The notes under the pieces are model-generated. The model made no database searches and was not told the DNA's origin. It saw only the letters and a program-made list of their open reading frames with translations. Positions 41,316-49,386 of a stretch of DNA of 64,000 bases are shown here, piece by piece (positions within the stretch are counted from its first letter, which is position 1; each line of letters starts with the position of its first letter). The position numbers and the translations under genes are program-made. The DNA comes from Bog-159 sp963707465 (GTDB taxonomy: Bacteria > Acidobacteriota > Terriglobia > Bryobacterales > Bryobacteraceae): positions 1,116,001 through 1,180,000 of the forward strand of contig CAVPQK010000024.1 in NCBI GenBank assembly GCA_963707465.1, read 5' to 3'.

Positions 41316-42278
41316 ATGAAAGCCCAACCTATACCCGAGAGCGCCTGCCCGTTGGCGGATGGGTTGGCCAGGATGACCGTCGAATGGGTGAATAGACCGT
41401 GCCCCCTGTGCGGTTGGAATGGCGAGGCTCGGGTTTTCGCAGAATCGAATATTAACCTGGCGGAACTGGACGGTTTTGCATTTGCGTCCAGGAAATTGCC
41501 GGAATACATGCACCCCCGTCTGCTTACGTGTGCGCGGTGCGGTATCCTGTACGGAAATCCAGTGTTGTCCCCAGGCACGCTCGCTGGTGCCTACCAGGCT
41601 GCCGCCTTCGACAGTGGCGGCGAAGCGCACTACGCTAGCGCCACCTATGCCACACACGTGCGTAAGATCCTGCGGCGCTTGCCGGATCTGCAGGGGGCGC
41701 TCGATATTGGCACGGGTGACGGTGCGTTTCTAGAGGCACTCTTGCAGTTAGGTTTCCAGAACGTCACGGGCGTGGAGCCCTCCGAAGCGCCGGTGGCCGC
41801 TGCGAAGGCTGCTATTAAACCGCTCATTCGGCTCGACGTCTTCCGGCCAGACGATTTTCCAGCAGGCTCGTTTTCATTGGTCAGTTGCTTTCAGACCATG
41901 GAGCACGTTTGGAACCCCCTGGGAACCGTTCGCGGGGCCTACGGCTTATTGAAGCCGGGAGGATCTTTTTTCATGGCCGTGCACAATCGCAAGGCCACAT
42001 CGGCCAAGCTTCTAGGGATGAAGTCGCCGATTTTTGACGTCGAGCACCTGCAACTGTTTTGCCCGGCGACCGCCAAACTGCTCCTCGAACAGGCGGGCTT
42101 CAGGAACGTCACGGTCGCTGCCTTGTGGAACCGCTACCCGCTCCACTATTGGGTGAAGCTCCTGCCCATGCCGGATAGCATTAAGCGGCCTCTACTGGCA
42201 GTCTTGAAACAGTCGATCATAGGAAGAGTGCCATTGGCGTTTCCCCCAGGTAATCTGATCTGCTTCGGATTCAAATAG
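41316..42278 (+). CDS. Methyltransferase with zinc-binding N-terminus
   Basis: A 320-residue SAM methyltransferase. The N-terminus has two CxxC pairs (CPLCG about 29-33, CARCG about 71-75), a zinc-binding domain seen in sugar C-methyltransferases and related enzymes. The SAM motif is ALDIGTGDGAFLEAL (about 128-142), with CFQTMEHVWNPLGTV (about 190-204) as the later acidic motif. ATG 41316 was used. A sugar C- or O-methylation in the polysaccharide pathway is likely but not proven. The TAG stop is followed by a short intergenic region containing GGTTTAAC repeats. Confidence 0.82.
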   Translation: MKAQPIPESACPLADGLARMTVEWVNRPCPLCGWNGEARVFAESNINLAELDGFAFASRKLPEYMHPRLLTCARCGILYGNPVLSPGTLAGAYQAAAFDSGGEAHYASATYATHVRKILRRLPDLQGALDIGTGDGAFLEALLQLGFQNVTGVEPSEAPVAAAKAAIKPLIRLDVFRPDDFPAGSFSLVSCFQTMEHVWNPLGTVRGAYGLLKPGGSFFMAVHNRKATSAKLLGMKSPIFDVEHLQLFCPATAKLLLEQAGFRNVTVAALWNRYPLHYWVKLLPMPDSIKRPLLAVLKQSIIGRVPLAFPPGNLICFGFK

Positions 42279-42296
42279 TCAATCGGCGCTCGCCGC

Positions 42297-42327
42297 CTGG
42301 TTTAACTCTGGTTTAACTAAGGTTAAC
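42297..42327 (+). promoter_or_regulatory. GGTTTAAC direct repeats upstream of GT-C gene
   Basis: Three copies of GGTT(T)AAC within 31 bases, spaced 12-13 bases apart, in front of the shared 5' segment. They could be a protein-binding site. No similar repeats are seen in front of the other cluster genes. Confidence 0.3.
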
Positions 42328-42342
42328 AGTCGACAGAGTGTG

Positions 42343-42485
42343 GTTGTCAGCCGTCTGGCCGGGGGGTAAGCTGGTGTCTGATGACTGAGCCACCCATAGC
42401 CAGCGAAGTCTTTATTGGCGACTTGAGCGGGTCTATCGGGGTGCGCGAGGACCTGGGCAAACCCCGCTGGTGGGGGCCTGTACTG
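42343..42485 (+). repeat. Shared 5' segment, copy B
   Basis: Counterpart of 37323-37465. Here the segment includes the natural ATG (42381) and continues into the first transmembrane helix of the GT-C gene, so this looks like the original context. Confidence 0.8.
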
Positions 42486-43943
42486 TGCCTGACTCTGCTG
42501 TCCGTCATATATCTTGTAGCGACGTGTCTTCACGCGGCCAGGGAGAAGCTTTGGTTCGACGAGCTCTGGACCTTCAAGATTTCTACGCTCCCGTCACTCC
42601 GGGCACTCTGGACGTACTTATCGCAAGGCGTGGAGTTCACTCCACCGTTAGGGTTTCTCCTCTCCACATGGTCCGAGAGAATCTTCGGAAGTAACGAGTT
42701 CGGCGTGAGATTTCCGTCGGTCATCGCATTCTGGGTCATGGCGTTGTGCCTGTATGTGTACCTCAGACGGTGGCTTCCCTGGCCCTTTGCCATTGCCGGC
42801 ATGCTGTTACCGGCTCTAACCGCGGCCGGGAGATACTCGTACGAAGCGCGTCCGTACGCCCTGGCGTTGGCGTTTGCGGGTATCGCGCTGGTGGCGTGGC
42901 AAGCCGCCGCCGAAGGCCGCCGACGGGGAGTTGCCCTGGTTGCCCTGGCGGTCGCGCTGGCGTCGGCCTTGTCCTCCTCGACATTCGCCGTTACCCTGGC
43001 GCTGCCGTTCCTCATGGGAGAGATCGCCCGCACTATTCAACGCAGGCGCGTGGATTGGCCGGTGTGGTGCGCCTTCGCCTCTGCTACACCGGCGCTCCTC
43101 GTTCTCTGGAAACTCAAAGCCGCCGGGGACCCGACCAGCTACTGCCGGTTTAACGGGACTATCTCTCAGCACATTGTCACCTCGTATCTGCAGATCTTGA
43201 TGCCGGCAATCGTTCCGCTTGGCCTGGTTTTCCTTTCGATGCTGGTCCTGCGAAGCCAGGTGGCTGGTTCCGCGAAGCGTGCGCCCGGGATACCGGCACA
43301 CGCACTAGCCGCCTTATCGGGCTTCGCCCTGATCCCCTTCATCGCCGTTCCGCTTTCTATCCTGGGCTGCCAGTACTATCTCCGCTACTCGCTGAACTGT
43401 ACGATCGGTCTGGCGGGCTTGTTGGCGATCCTTCTGTTCCGGATAGGCGGAGCAAACCGGCTGGCGGGAGCCACTGCGCTGGCTGTCTTCGGAGTGTGTT
43501 TCACGATCGGGCAGTTCTTGCCGGAAGATATGCGCGCCGATAGCGGCCTGAAATTAGTCAACACCTCAGAGAGAATCCAACCGTTCCTGGAGGGGATACC
43601 GTCTGACGCGCCGATCGTAATCTGCTGGAATCTGACCTTTATCGAACTGGAGCATTACTCCGGCTCGCGCTTGGCTGACCGGCTTTATTACCTGACAGAT
43701 CCGGCTGCCGCAGCCGCGATCGACGGGGACACGTTTTTTGAGGTAAAGGGATCGCGGGACGCCCAATATTTTCCTTTTCGCGCGCATTTTGAGGACTATC
43801 ATTCGTTCGTTGCGGCGCACAAGCGATTTTACGTTGTGCAACCGATGCGTAATATCGCCTGGGAGCACTCGAAGGGCCGGCTAAGTCTACAGCCCAGAGA
43901 AACTGCCGACCACTTCCAATATTATGAGGCTACTCCGCACTGA
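42381..43943 (+). CDS. GT-C-like membrane glycosyltransferase (paralogue 1)
   Basis: A 520-residue membrane protein with about 10 helices. After a 35-residue soluble head (GDLSGSIGVREDLGK), helix 1 is VLCLTLLSVIYLVATCL. The periplasmic first loop carries KLWFDELWTFK (about 57-67), the GT-C type acidic motif. RYSYEARPYALALAFAG (about 150) is a second conserved part. The C-terminal 150 residues are extracytoplasmic. It resembles PMT/mannosyltransferase-like proteins that use lipid-linked sugars. It is clearly paralogous to the protein at 44699 over its whole length. Confidence 0.8.
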   Translation: MTEPPIASEVFIGDLSGSIGVREDLGKPRWWGPVLCLTLLSVIYLVATCLHAAREKLWFDELWTFKISTLPSLRALWTYLSQGVEFTPPLGFLLSTWSERIFGSNEFGVRFPSVIAFWVMALCLYVYLRRWLPWPFAIAGMLLPALTAAGRYSYEARPYALALAFAGIALVAWQAAAEGRRRGVALVALAVALASALSSSTFAVTLALPFLMGEIARTIQRRRVDWPVWCAFASATPALLVLWKLKAAGDPTSYCRFNGTISQHIVTSYLQILMPAIVPLGLVFLSMLVLRSQVAGSAKRAPGIPAHALAALSGFALIPFIAVPLSILGCQYYLRYSLNCTIGLAGLLAILLFRIGGANRLAGATALAVFGVCFTIGQFLPEDMRADSGLKLVNTSERIQPFLEGIPSDAPIVICWNLTFIELEHYSGSRLADRLYYLTDPAAAAAIDGDTFFEVKGSRDAQYFPFRAHFEDYHSFVAAHKRFYVVQPMRNIAWEHSKGRLSLQPRETADHFQYYEATPH

Positions 43944-44039
43944 ATTTCCATCGCCATGAGTATTCGCAGAGTGCGACAAGCGCGCTAAGAACGCGCGCCA
44001 AAACGTTGACGGCCAGAAGCGGCTTCGCCGCGATAATAT

Positions 44040-44684
44040 ATGCCGGGATTGAGATACTACATTTGGGATCTGGTTCAGCACGTCCTTGGCTCGCCGGATT
44101 TTAAGAGGAAGCTGTACAGGTCCGCGCTGCTACGGCCCGGGCGCGTCCTCGACTTTGGGTGCGCGACCGGGCATGTGGCCGACGTCCTTGCCGATTTCGA
44201 GTATTACGGGCTGGATATCGATCCGGCCGCGGTCGAAATGGCGAGACAGCGGCTCCCGCGGCGGGACAACGTGCACCTGTTGGCCGCGGACATTAGTTCC
44301 AGACCGTTCCAGGCCGATTTCTTCGACGCTATTCTTTTTGCCGGCACGGTCCATCATGTGGACGATCAGACTCTTGGCGTGGTCCTGAGGGAACTCCACT
44401 ATTGCCTTAAGCCGGGATGCAGCATTCACCTGTTCGATCCGGTCTTGCGGGATAGCGATGGCTGGCAACAGAGGCTTATGCGCCGAATTGATCGGGGCCG
44501 TTACCCCCGAACGGTATCTCAGATCGAAACGGCTGTTTCTTCGTTGAATCTGTTCCAAATGAGTGTGCCCACTTTTCACCCTCCGCATGGGGCATTGCTG
44601 CGGGATTGCGACTTTGTGTACTTGGAACTCCACAAGACGCCACGGCCAAGCGACTCCCCCGCCACTGAAGCGGCGACGGAGTAG
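44040..44684 (+). CDS. SAM-dependent methyltransferase
   Basis: A 214-residue class I methyltransferase. Motif I is VLDFGCATGHVADVLADF (about 36-53), with DIDPAAVEMARQRLP as motif II and FAGTVHHVDDQTLGVVLREL (about 99-118) as the later motif. The HHVxD pattern resembles small-molecule or lipid-carrier methyltransferases. It sits between the two paralogous GT-C genes. The start lies just after an AT-rich CGATAATAT, and the next gene follows after 14 bp. Confidence 0.82.
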   Translation: MPGLRYYIWDLVQHVLGSPDFKRKLYRSALLRPGRVLDFGCATGHVADVLADFEYYGLDIDPAAVEMARQRLPRRDNVHLLAADISSRPFQADFFDAILFAGTVHHVDDQTLGVVLRELHYCLKPGCSIHLFDPVLRDSDGWQQRLMRRIDRGRYPRTVSQIETAVSSLNLFQMSVPTFHPPHGALLRDCDFVYLELHKTPRPSDSPATEAATE

Positions 44685-44698
44685 GGTCTCTGACTCCC

Positions 44699-46219
44699 TT
44701 GCCACTCGCCGCCATCCAAATCCCTGCTCCGGACAGGTTCGGCCGCCGCGCACCGGCACTCTGGCTCACTCTTCTCTCGGTCGTATACCTCGTCCCGACG
44801 TGCATACACGCAGCCCGCGAGAGACTCTGGTACGACGAGCTTCTGACCCTCGACGCCTCAAGTCTGTTGCCCTCTCTCGGTGCCCTCTGGTCGTTCTTGA
44901 AACGCGGCCTCGAACTCAACCCGCCCTTGGGCTTCATGCTTGCCGCCGCTTCCGAAAGCGTCTTCGGAAGCAACGCGTTCGGCATCCGATTTCCCTCCGT
45001 GATCGCCTTCTGGATCATGTCGTTGTGTCTGTACGTCTTCCTGCGGCGGCGGCTGCCACTGCCGTTCGCGATTGCAGGCATGCTGTTGCCGGCCCTAACT
45101 GCGGCCGTCCGGTATTCTTATGAGGCGCGCCCCTATGCCGAAGTGCTGGCGCTGGCGGGCGTCGCGCTGGTCGCCTGGCAAGCCGCAGCCGAGGGCCGCG
45201 CACGGCGCATTGCGCTGCCCGCGATCACTTTCGCGCTGGCGGCGGCGCTGTGCTCTCAACCGCTGGCGATAACCCTCGCGCTGCCGTTCCTCGCCGGAGA
45301 GGCCACCCGCACCATTCAACGCCGACGCCTGGATGTGCCCATGTGGCTGTCCTTCGCCGCCGCCACACCGGCGCTGTGGCTGCTCTGGAAACTGAAGGGC
45401 GCCGCCGCCGCCGCGGCTTCCGCGCAGAGCGCGGTCCATCCTCTGCACCTGCTGGGCATCACCTATTTTCTCATCCTGATGCCCGCGATCCTTCCCGTGG
45501 CGGCTGCGGGATTCCTCCTGCTGATGTCCCGGACCCAACCCGCTGTCCCGGCCACCACCGGCTATGGCATGCCCCGATACGAGCTGGCGGCCATGATTGG
45601 CTTCGTGGCGATCCCGTTCGCGGCCGTGCCGATCTCCATGCTGGGCGGTTTCTACTGGCCGCGTTATTCGCTGAACGCGGTGATTGGCCTGGCCGGTTGC
45701 CTGGCGGTGCTTCTGTTCCGGGTGGCCGCCTCGCGTCCCCGGGCCGGCATTGCGGTGGCGCTATTATTCTCGATAGTCTTTGCAACGGAGCAGTTGCTGC
45801 CCGCGGACAAGCGCCTGGACACCGGTATAGAAGCGGGGGCGCATACCGCCGATCTACAACAGGTGCTCGAGGGCATGCGCGGCCACGATCCCATCGTGGT
45901 CGGCCGGCCGCTGTCTTTTCTTGAACTGGAACATTACGCCAGCCCGGCGCTGGCGGGACGGCTCTATTACTTGACGGATCCCAAGGCAGCGGCCCGCTGG
46001 GTGGGGAGCGTGGTCTTCGATGTGAAAGGGCCGGTTCTGCAAGAGTATTTTCCCTTCCGATCACACTTCGCGGGGTACGGGCCATTCGTAGCGCAGCACA
46101 AGCGGTTTCTAGTGGCGGAGCCCGGATGGGTGGTGCCGCAGTTGACCGCCGACGGAGCCGCGGTCGAGCTGAGAGGAACCGTCGACGGGGCGCGCTACTA
46201 CGAAGTGACCGTGAAGTGA
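44699..46219 (+). CDS. GT-C-like membrane glycosyltransferase (paralogue 2)
   Basis: A 506-residue paralogue of the protein at 42381. Aligned motifs are LTLLSVVYLVPTCIHAARERLWYDELLT (first helix and acidic loop), FGSNAFGIRFPSVIAFW and RYSYEARPYAEVLALAG. It lacks the GDLSGSIG head. TTG 44699 is the only plausible start near helix 1; the ribosome site is weak. The C-terminal 111 bp overlap the convergent nucleotidyltransferase frame. It probably adds a sugar from a lipid carrier on the outer face of the membrane. Confidence 0.8.
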   Translation: MPLAAIQIPAPDRFGRRAPALWLTLLSVVYLVPTCIHAARERLWYDELLTLDASSLLPSLGALWSFLKRGLELNPPLGFMLAAASESVFGSNAFGIRFPSVIAFWIMSLCLYVFLRRRLPLPFAIAGMLLPALTAAVRYSYEARPYAEVLALAGVALVAWQAAAEGRARRIALPAITFALAAALCSQPLAITLALPFLAGEATRTIQRRRLDVPMWLSFAAATPALWLLWKLKGAAAAAASAQSAVHPLHLLGITYFLILMPAILPVAAAGFLLLMSRTQPAVPATTGYGMPRYELAAMIGFVAIPFAAVPISMLGGFYWPRYSLNAVIGLAGCLAVLLFRVAASRPRAGIAVALLFSIVFATEQLLPADKRLDTGIEAGAHTADLQQVLEGMRGHDPIVVGRPLSFLELEHYASPALAGRLYYLTDPKAAARWVGSVVFDVKGPVLQEYFPFRSHFAGYGPFVAQHKRFLVAEPGWVVPQLTADGAAVELRGTVDGARYYEVTVK

Positions 46220-46924
46220 GGCTGGCTCACCAAGATACTCCTCGATAGCCCGCAGCCGCTCCGGCGTCCCGATATCGTAAAATCGCTGCGCCGTGGGCAA
46301 GCCCGCCAGTTGACGGCGGTCGATAAGCCGCGGGAACACGCATTGTTCGAACGAGGCGGGGCCCGCGCCGGGCAGCAGATCCAGCGCCTCGCGGCGAAAG
46401 CAGGAGACGCCCGCCTCCACGTATTCCAGATCGGGGTCCGCGGCCGCCGTCTTGTCGTAGCGGGTCACCAGGCCGCTGCGGTTTAGCGCCACATTCGGGC
46501 GCACGGATGTTTCTCCAGACGGGTCGCGATAGACCACGATCAGCCCCAGCGCGGCCGAGTCTTTCAAGCGCCGGGTGGCGGCGGCATACGCGATGGGCAG
46601 CAGCGAATCGCCGTACAACAACAGGAAGCTTTCGGCCAGCAGGTGCCGGGCATCGCGCAAAGCGCCGCCGGTGCCCTGCGGCTGGGCCTCCCGCGCATAG
46701 CGCAGCCGCAATCCCAATTGGCTGCCGCTGCCGAAATATCGTTCGATCTGGTCGCCCAGATAGCCGGTGAGCAGCAGCACGTCGCGCAACGACTGCCGCG
46801 CCAGCAGGCGCAGTTGATGCTCCAGATAAGGCACACCGGCCACCGGCACCATGGGTTTCGGCATCTTGCGCGTGAGCGCGCCCAGGCGGGTGCCCAATCC
46901 GCCGGCCAGGATCACCGCCTGCAT
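46109..46924 (-). CDS. Sugar-phosphate nucleotidyltransferase
   Basis: A 271-residue NTP_transferase protein (mannose-1-P guanylyltransferase / glucose-1-P thymidylyltransferase type) that makes an NDP-sugar. The signature is MQAVILAGGLGTRLGALT (1-18), then KPMVPVAGVPYLEH (26-39) and LLYGDSLLPI (about 101). ATG 46924 overlaps the epimerase stop by 13 bp. The enzyme normally ends near YDIGTPERLRAIEEYL (about 230). The last 35-40 residues run antisense into the GT-C gene and may be an unselected extension. Confidence 0.86.
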   Translation of the reverse strand: MQAVILAGGLGTRLGALTRKMPKPMVPVAGVPYLEHQLRLLARQSLRDVLLLTGYLGDQIERYFGSGSQLGLRLRYAREAQPQGTGGALRDARHLLAESFLLLYGDSLLPIAYAAATRRLKDSAALGLIVVYRDPSGETSVRPNVALNRSGLVTRYDKTAAADPDLEYVEAGVSCFRREALDLLPGAGPASFEQCVFPRLIDRRQLAGLPTAQRFYDIGTPERLRAIEEYLGEPASLHGHFVVARPVDGSSQLDRGSVGGQLRHHPSGLRH

Positions 46925-47877
46925 GTGGCCCTTCGCAGCGATGCCTCGATAGCCAGCGCCACGGCTTCTTCCGAGCTGTATCGCGCGCTCCATCCCAGCC
47001 GATTGATGGCCGTCACATCCAGGCGGAAACGCGGCACGTCGCCCGGCCAGCCGCCTTCGCCGCCGGTACATTCGTATTCGACGCCGCCCAGTCCCATGGC
47101 GTCGGCCACCATTTCGGCGATGCGCGTCACGCTGAGCGAATCGTGGCCGCCGAGATTGAAGATGTGCAAGCCGCGCGGCGCATGGTCCACGGCGAAAAGC
47201 ATGGCTGCCACGCACTCTTCCGCCAGCAGGTAAGACTTGGCCTGGCGCCCATTGCCCAGGATCTGCAAGCGTGTCGGATCGCAGCGCAGCTTGTCGATGA
47301 AGTCGCCGATGACGGTGCCGCCGCGCTTGCGCACCTTAGCGCCCACCACGTTGGCGAAGCGGAAGATCCAGCAGTCCATGTCGAATAGGTGCTGGAACGC
47401 GCCGATCATGGCTTCGCAGCTCAACTTGGTGGCGCCATAGAGGGAAATCGGATGCGGCGCCTGATCTTCGGCGATAGGCTGCCGTTCGCAGACGCCATAA
47501 ATGGCCGAGGTCGACGAGAAGGCCAGGCGGCGCACGCCGTTCCGGCGCATGCTTTCGAGCACGTTATACGTACACAGGGTATTCTGCCGGAGGTCTTTAT
47601 CGGTGGCGTCGCCGGCAACGAACTTGACGTCGGGATTGGCGGCCAGATGATAAACCATTTCGACGCCGGCCATCGCCGCGTCCAGCGTGGCCGGGTCCAG
47701 CAGGTCGCCTTCGACGAATTGGAAACCGGGGCGACTCTCCACGTCCGCCATGTGCTCCCGCTTGCCGCTGCTCAGATTGTCGAGAACCGTGACCCGGCAG
47801 CCGCGGTTGAGCAGGGCTGCGGCGAGGTCCGAGCCGATGCAGCCCGCTCCGCCCGTAACCAGTATGCGGCCCTTCAT
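46912..47877 (-). CDS. NAD-dependent epimerase/dehydratase (GalE-like)
   Basis: A 321-residue extended SDR enzyme resembling UDP-glucose 4-epimerase. The NAD motif is VTGGAGCIGSDLAAAL (6-21). The active site has SSTSAIYG (about 121) and YGATK (about 144-148; Tyr-x3-Lys). ATG 47877 overlaps the GT2 stop (ATGA). It works between the GT2 gene upstream and the nucleotidyltransferase downstream, giving a compact NDP-sugar supply and transfer operon on the minus strand. Confidence 0.88.
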   Translation of the reverse strand: MKGRILVTGGAGCIGSDLAAALLNRGCRVTVLDNLSSGKREHMADVESRPGFQFVEGDLLDPATLDAAMAGVEMVYHLAANPDVKFVAGDATDKDLRQNTLCTYNVLESMRRNGVRRLAFSSTSAIYGVCERQPIAEDQAPHPISLYGATKLSCEAMIGAFQHLFDMDCWIFRFANVVGAKVRKRGGTVIGDFIDKLRCDPTRLQILGNGRQAKSYLLAEECVAAMLFAVDHAPRGLHIFNLGGHDSLSVTRIAEMVADAMGLGGVEYECTGGEGGWPGDVPRFRLDVTAINRLGWSARYSSEEAVALAIEASLRRATCRR

Positions 47878-49145
47878 AGCACCTGGAATCGGGGCATCCG
47901 CGCCCGGCCGTTGGCGACGTGCAGCACCAGCGTGCAACTGAAGATGTGGAACGCGGCCACCAGCAGGAGCAGCCCCAGCACCGCCAGGTGCATTTGAGCC
48001 GTGGCCACGACCGGCAGGCGCAGTCCTCCGGCCACGTATTGGCGGACCAGCGGCAGCCCCAGCGCGCAGCCCGCCAGTCCCGCCAGGCCGCTGGCCAGCA
48101 TGGCGCGGTCGTAACGGAACAGGCGCACCCAGCGCTCCGCGCGCGCGGCCGAATAGCGGTACATCACTTGCACGATGCACCCCAGGCAGAAGCACTGCAG
48201 TCCCACCACGGAAAGCGTGAGGCCCAGCATCATCCAGTTCAGCGAGAGCGTGATGGGGCCGAGCGGCACGGGGCCCAGGCTCACCGGCACGGTCAACAGC
48301 AGGCCGAGGGCCAGCAGCGCGAGCCCGGGACGCAGCAGGAAAAAATCCGCGCCGAACAGCAGCATGGCGCGCAAGTTGATCCAGCCCGCGCGCCAGGGTT
48401 CCCGCCATCCGTTCCGCTTCATGTGGCTCACACGGCCGGCGGGGTCCTTCAGGAAATGCACGGGCACTTCGGCGGTCTTCAGCCCCAGACACACCGCCTT
48501 GAGCACCATCTCCGAGGCGTATTCCCAGGATTGCGATGCCAGTTCCAGGCGCACCAGGGCATCGCGGGTGATGCCGCGCATGCCGCAATGAATGTCGGAG
48601 AAGTGCGTCGCATACAGGATGTTCAGAATCGCGGTGGTCGCCGGCGTGCCGAAATAACGGTGCAGCGCGGGCATGGAGTGCGGTTCGATGGCGCCGCGGA
48701 AGCGCGATCCCATGATGAACTCGCAGCCCGCCCGGAATTCTTCGACAAACCCCGATAACTCGCGGAAGTCATAAGTGCAATCCGCGTCTCCCATCAGGAC
48801 ATACTTACCGCGGATATAAGGGATAGCATCGATATAAGCGCGGCCCAAACCGCGCTTCGGAGTGCGCAAGACGCGCGCGCCGTGGGCCAGGGCGATGTCC
48901 GCGGTCTCATCGGTGGAGCTGTCCACAATCAGGATTTCGCCGCTGATGCCGGCGCTGGCCAAGCCCGCTTTGCACCATTGCACAAACCGGGCGATGGTGA
49001 TGCGCTCGTTAAGCGCGGGCACCACGATCGAGAGCCACGGATCGGCCACGTCGCCCTCCGGGATCAGCAGCTCGATTTCGCTCTCGACCGGATGAAGGCA
49101 CCCGGCCGGGTATACTGTGGCGGCCATCGCACGATGGGAGAACAT
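47874..49145 (-). CDS. GT2 glycosyltransferase with membrane domain
   Basis: A 423-residue family 2 glycosyltransferase. The catalytic domain (about 38-270) has VVPALNERITIARFV, the nucleotide-sugar Asp in IVDSSTDET, and the DxD in MGDADCTYDF. The C-terminal 140 residues form about four transmembrane helices (LLALGLLLTVPVSL and onward), as in dolichyl-phosphate sugar synthase-like enzymes. The start may be ATG 49145 or 49127. It is the first gene of the minus-strand operon. Likely role: loading a sugar on a lipid carrier for the GT-C enzymes. Confidence 0.86.
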   Translation of the reverse strand: MFSHRAMAATVYPAGCLHPVESEIELLIPEGDVADPWLSIVVPALNERITIARFVQWCKAGLASAGISGEILIVDSSTDETADIALAHGARVLRTPKRGLGRAYIDAIPYIRGKYVLMGDADCTYDFRELSGFVEEFRAGCEFIMGSRFRGAIEPHSMPALHRYFGTPATTAILNILYATHFSDIHCGMRGITRDALVRLELASQSWEYASEMVLKAVCLGLKTAEVPVHFLKDPAGRVSHMKRNGWREPWRAGWINLRAMLLFGADFFLLRPGLALLALGLLLTVPVSLGPVPLGPITLSLNWMMLGLTLSVVGLQCFCLGCIVQVMYRYSAARAERWVRLFRYDRAMLASGLAGLAGCALGLPLVRQYVAGGLRLPVVATAQMHLAVLGLLLLVAAFHIFSCTLVLHVANGRARMPRFQVL

Positions 49146-49386
49146 GCGCTCTCCACCCTTATCGGCAATTTGGGCGCTCTCTTTAATTAAATCTGTCCCA
49201 GCTTCCGGTGAATTGTTTCGCCGTCGTCATTCTTCCGTAACATTGGCCTGATAGCCTTTGGGATCGCAATAACGCGGCTAACGTGAAGCACTCGGAACAC
49301 AGGCCCAGAAACCGTAATCTGAATTTTACCGAGATGTAATGGATGTGTAATCCTTGTCGAGTTAGCCTTCACCCTGGGGTTCATAC

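Noticed and set aside
49146..49386. Divergent promoter region before the phosphodiesterase gene
   Set aside because: AT-rich spots (TTTAATTAAA, TGTAAT) exist, but no -35/-10 pair with acceptable spacing could be supported on either strand.
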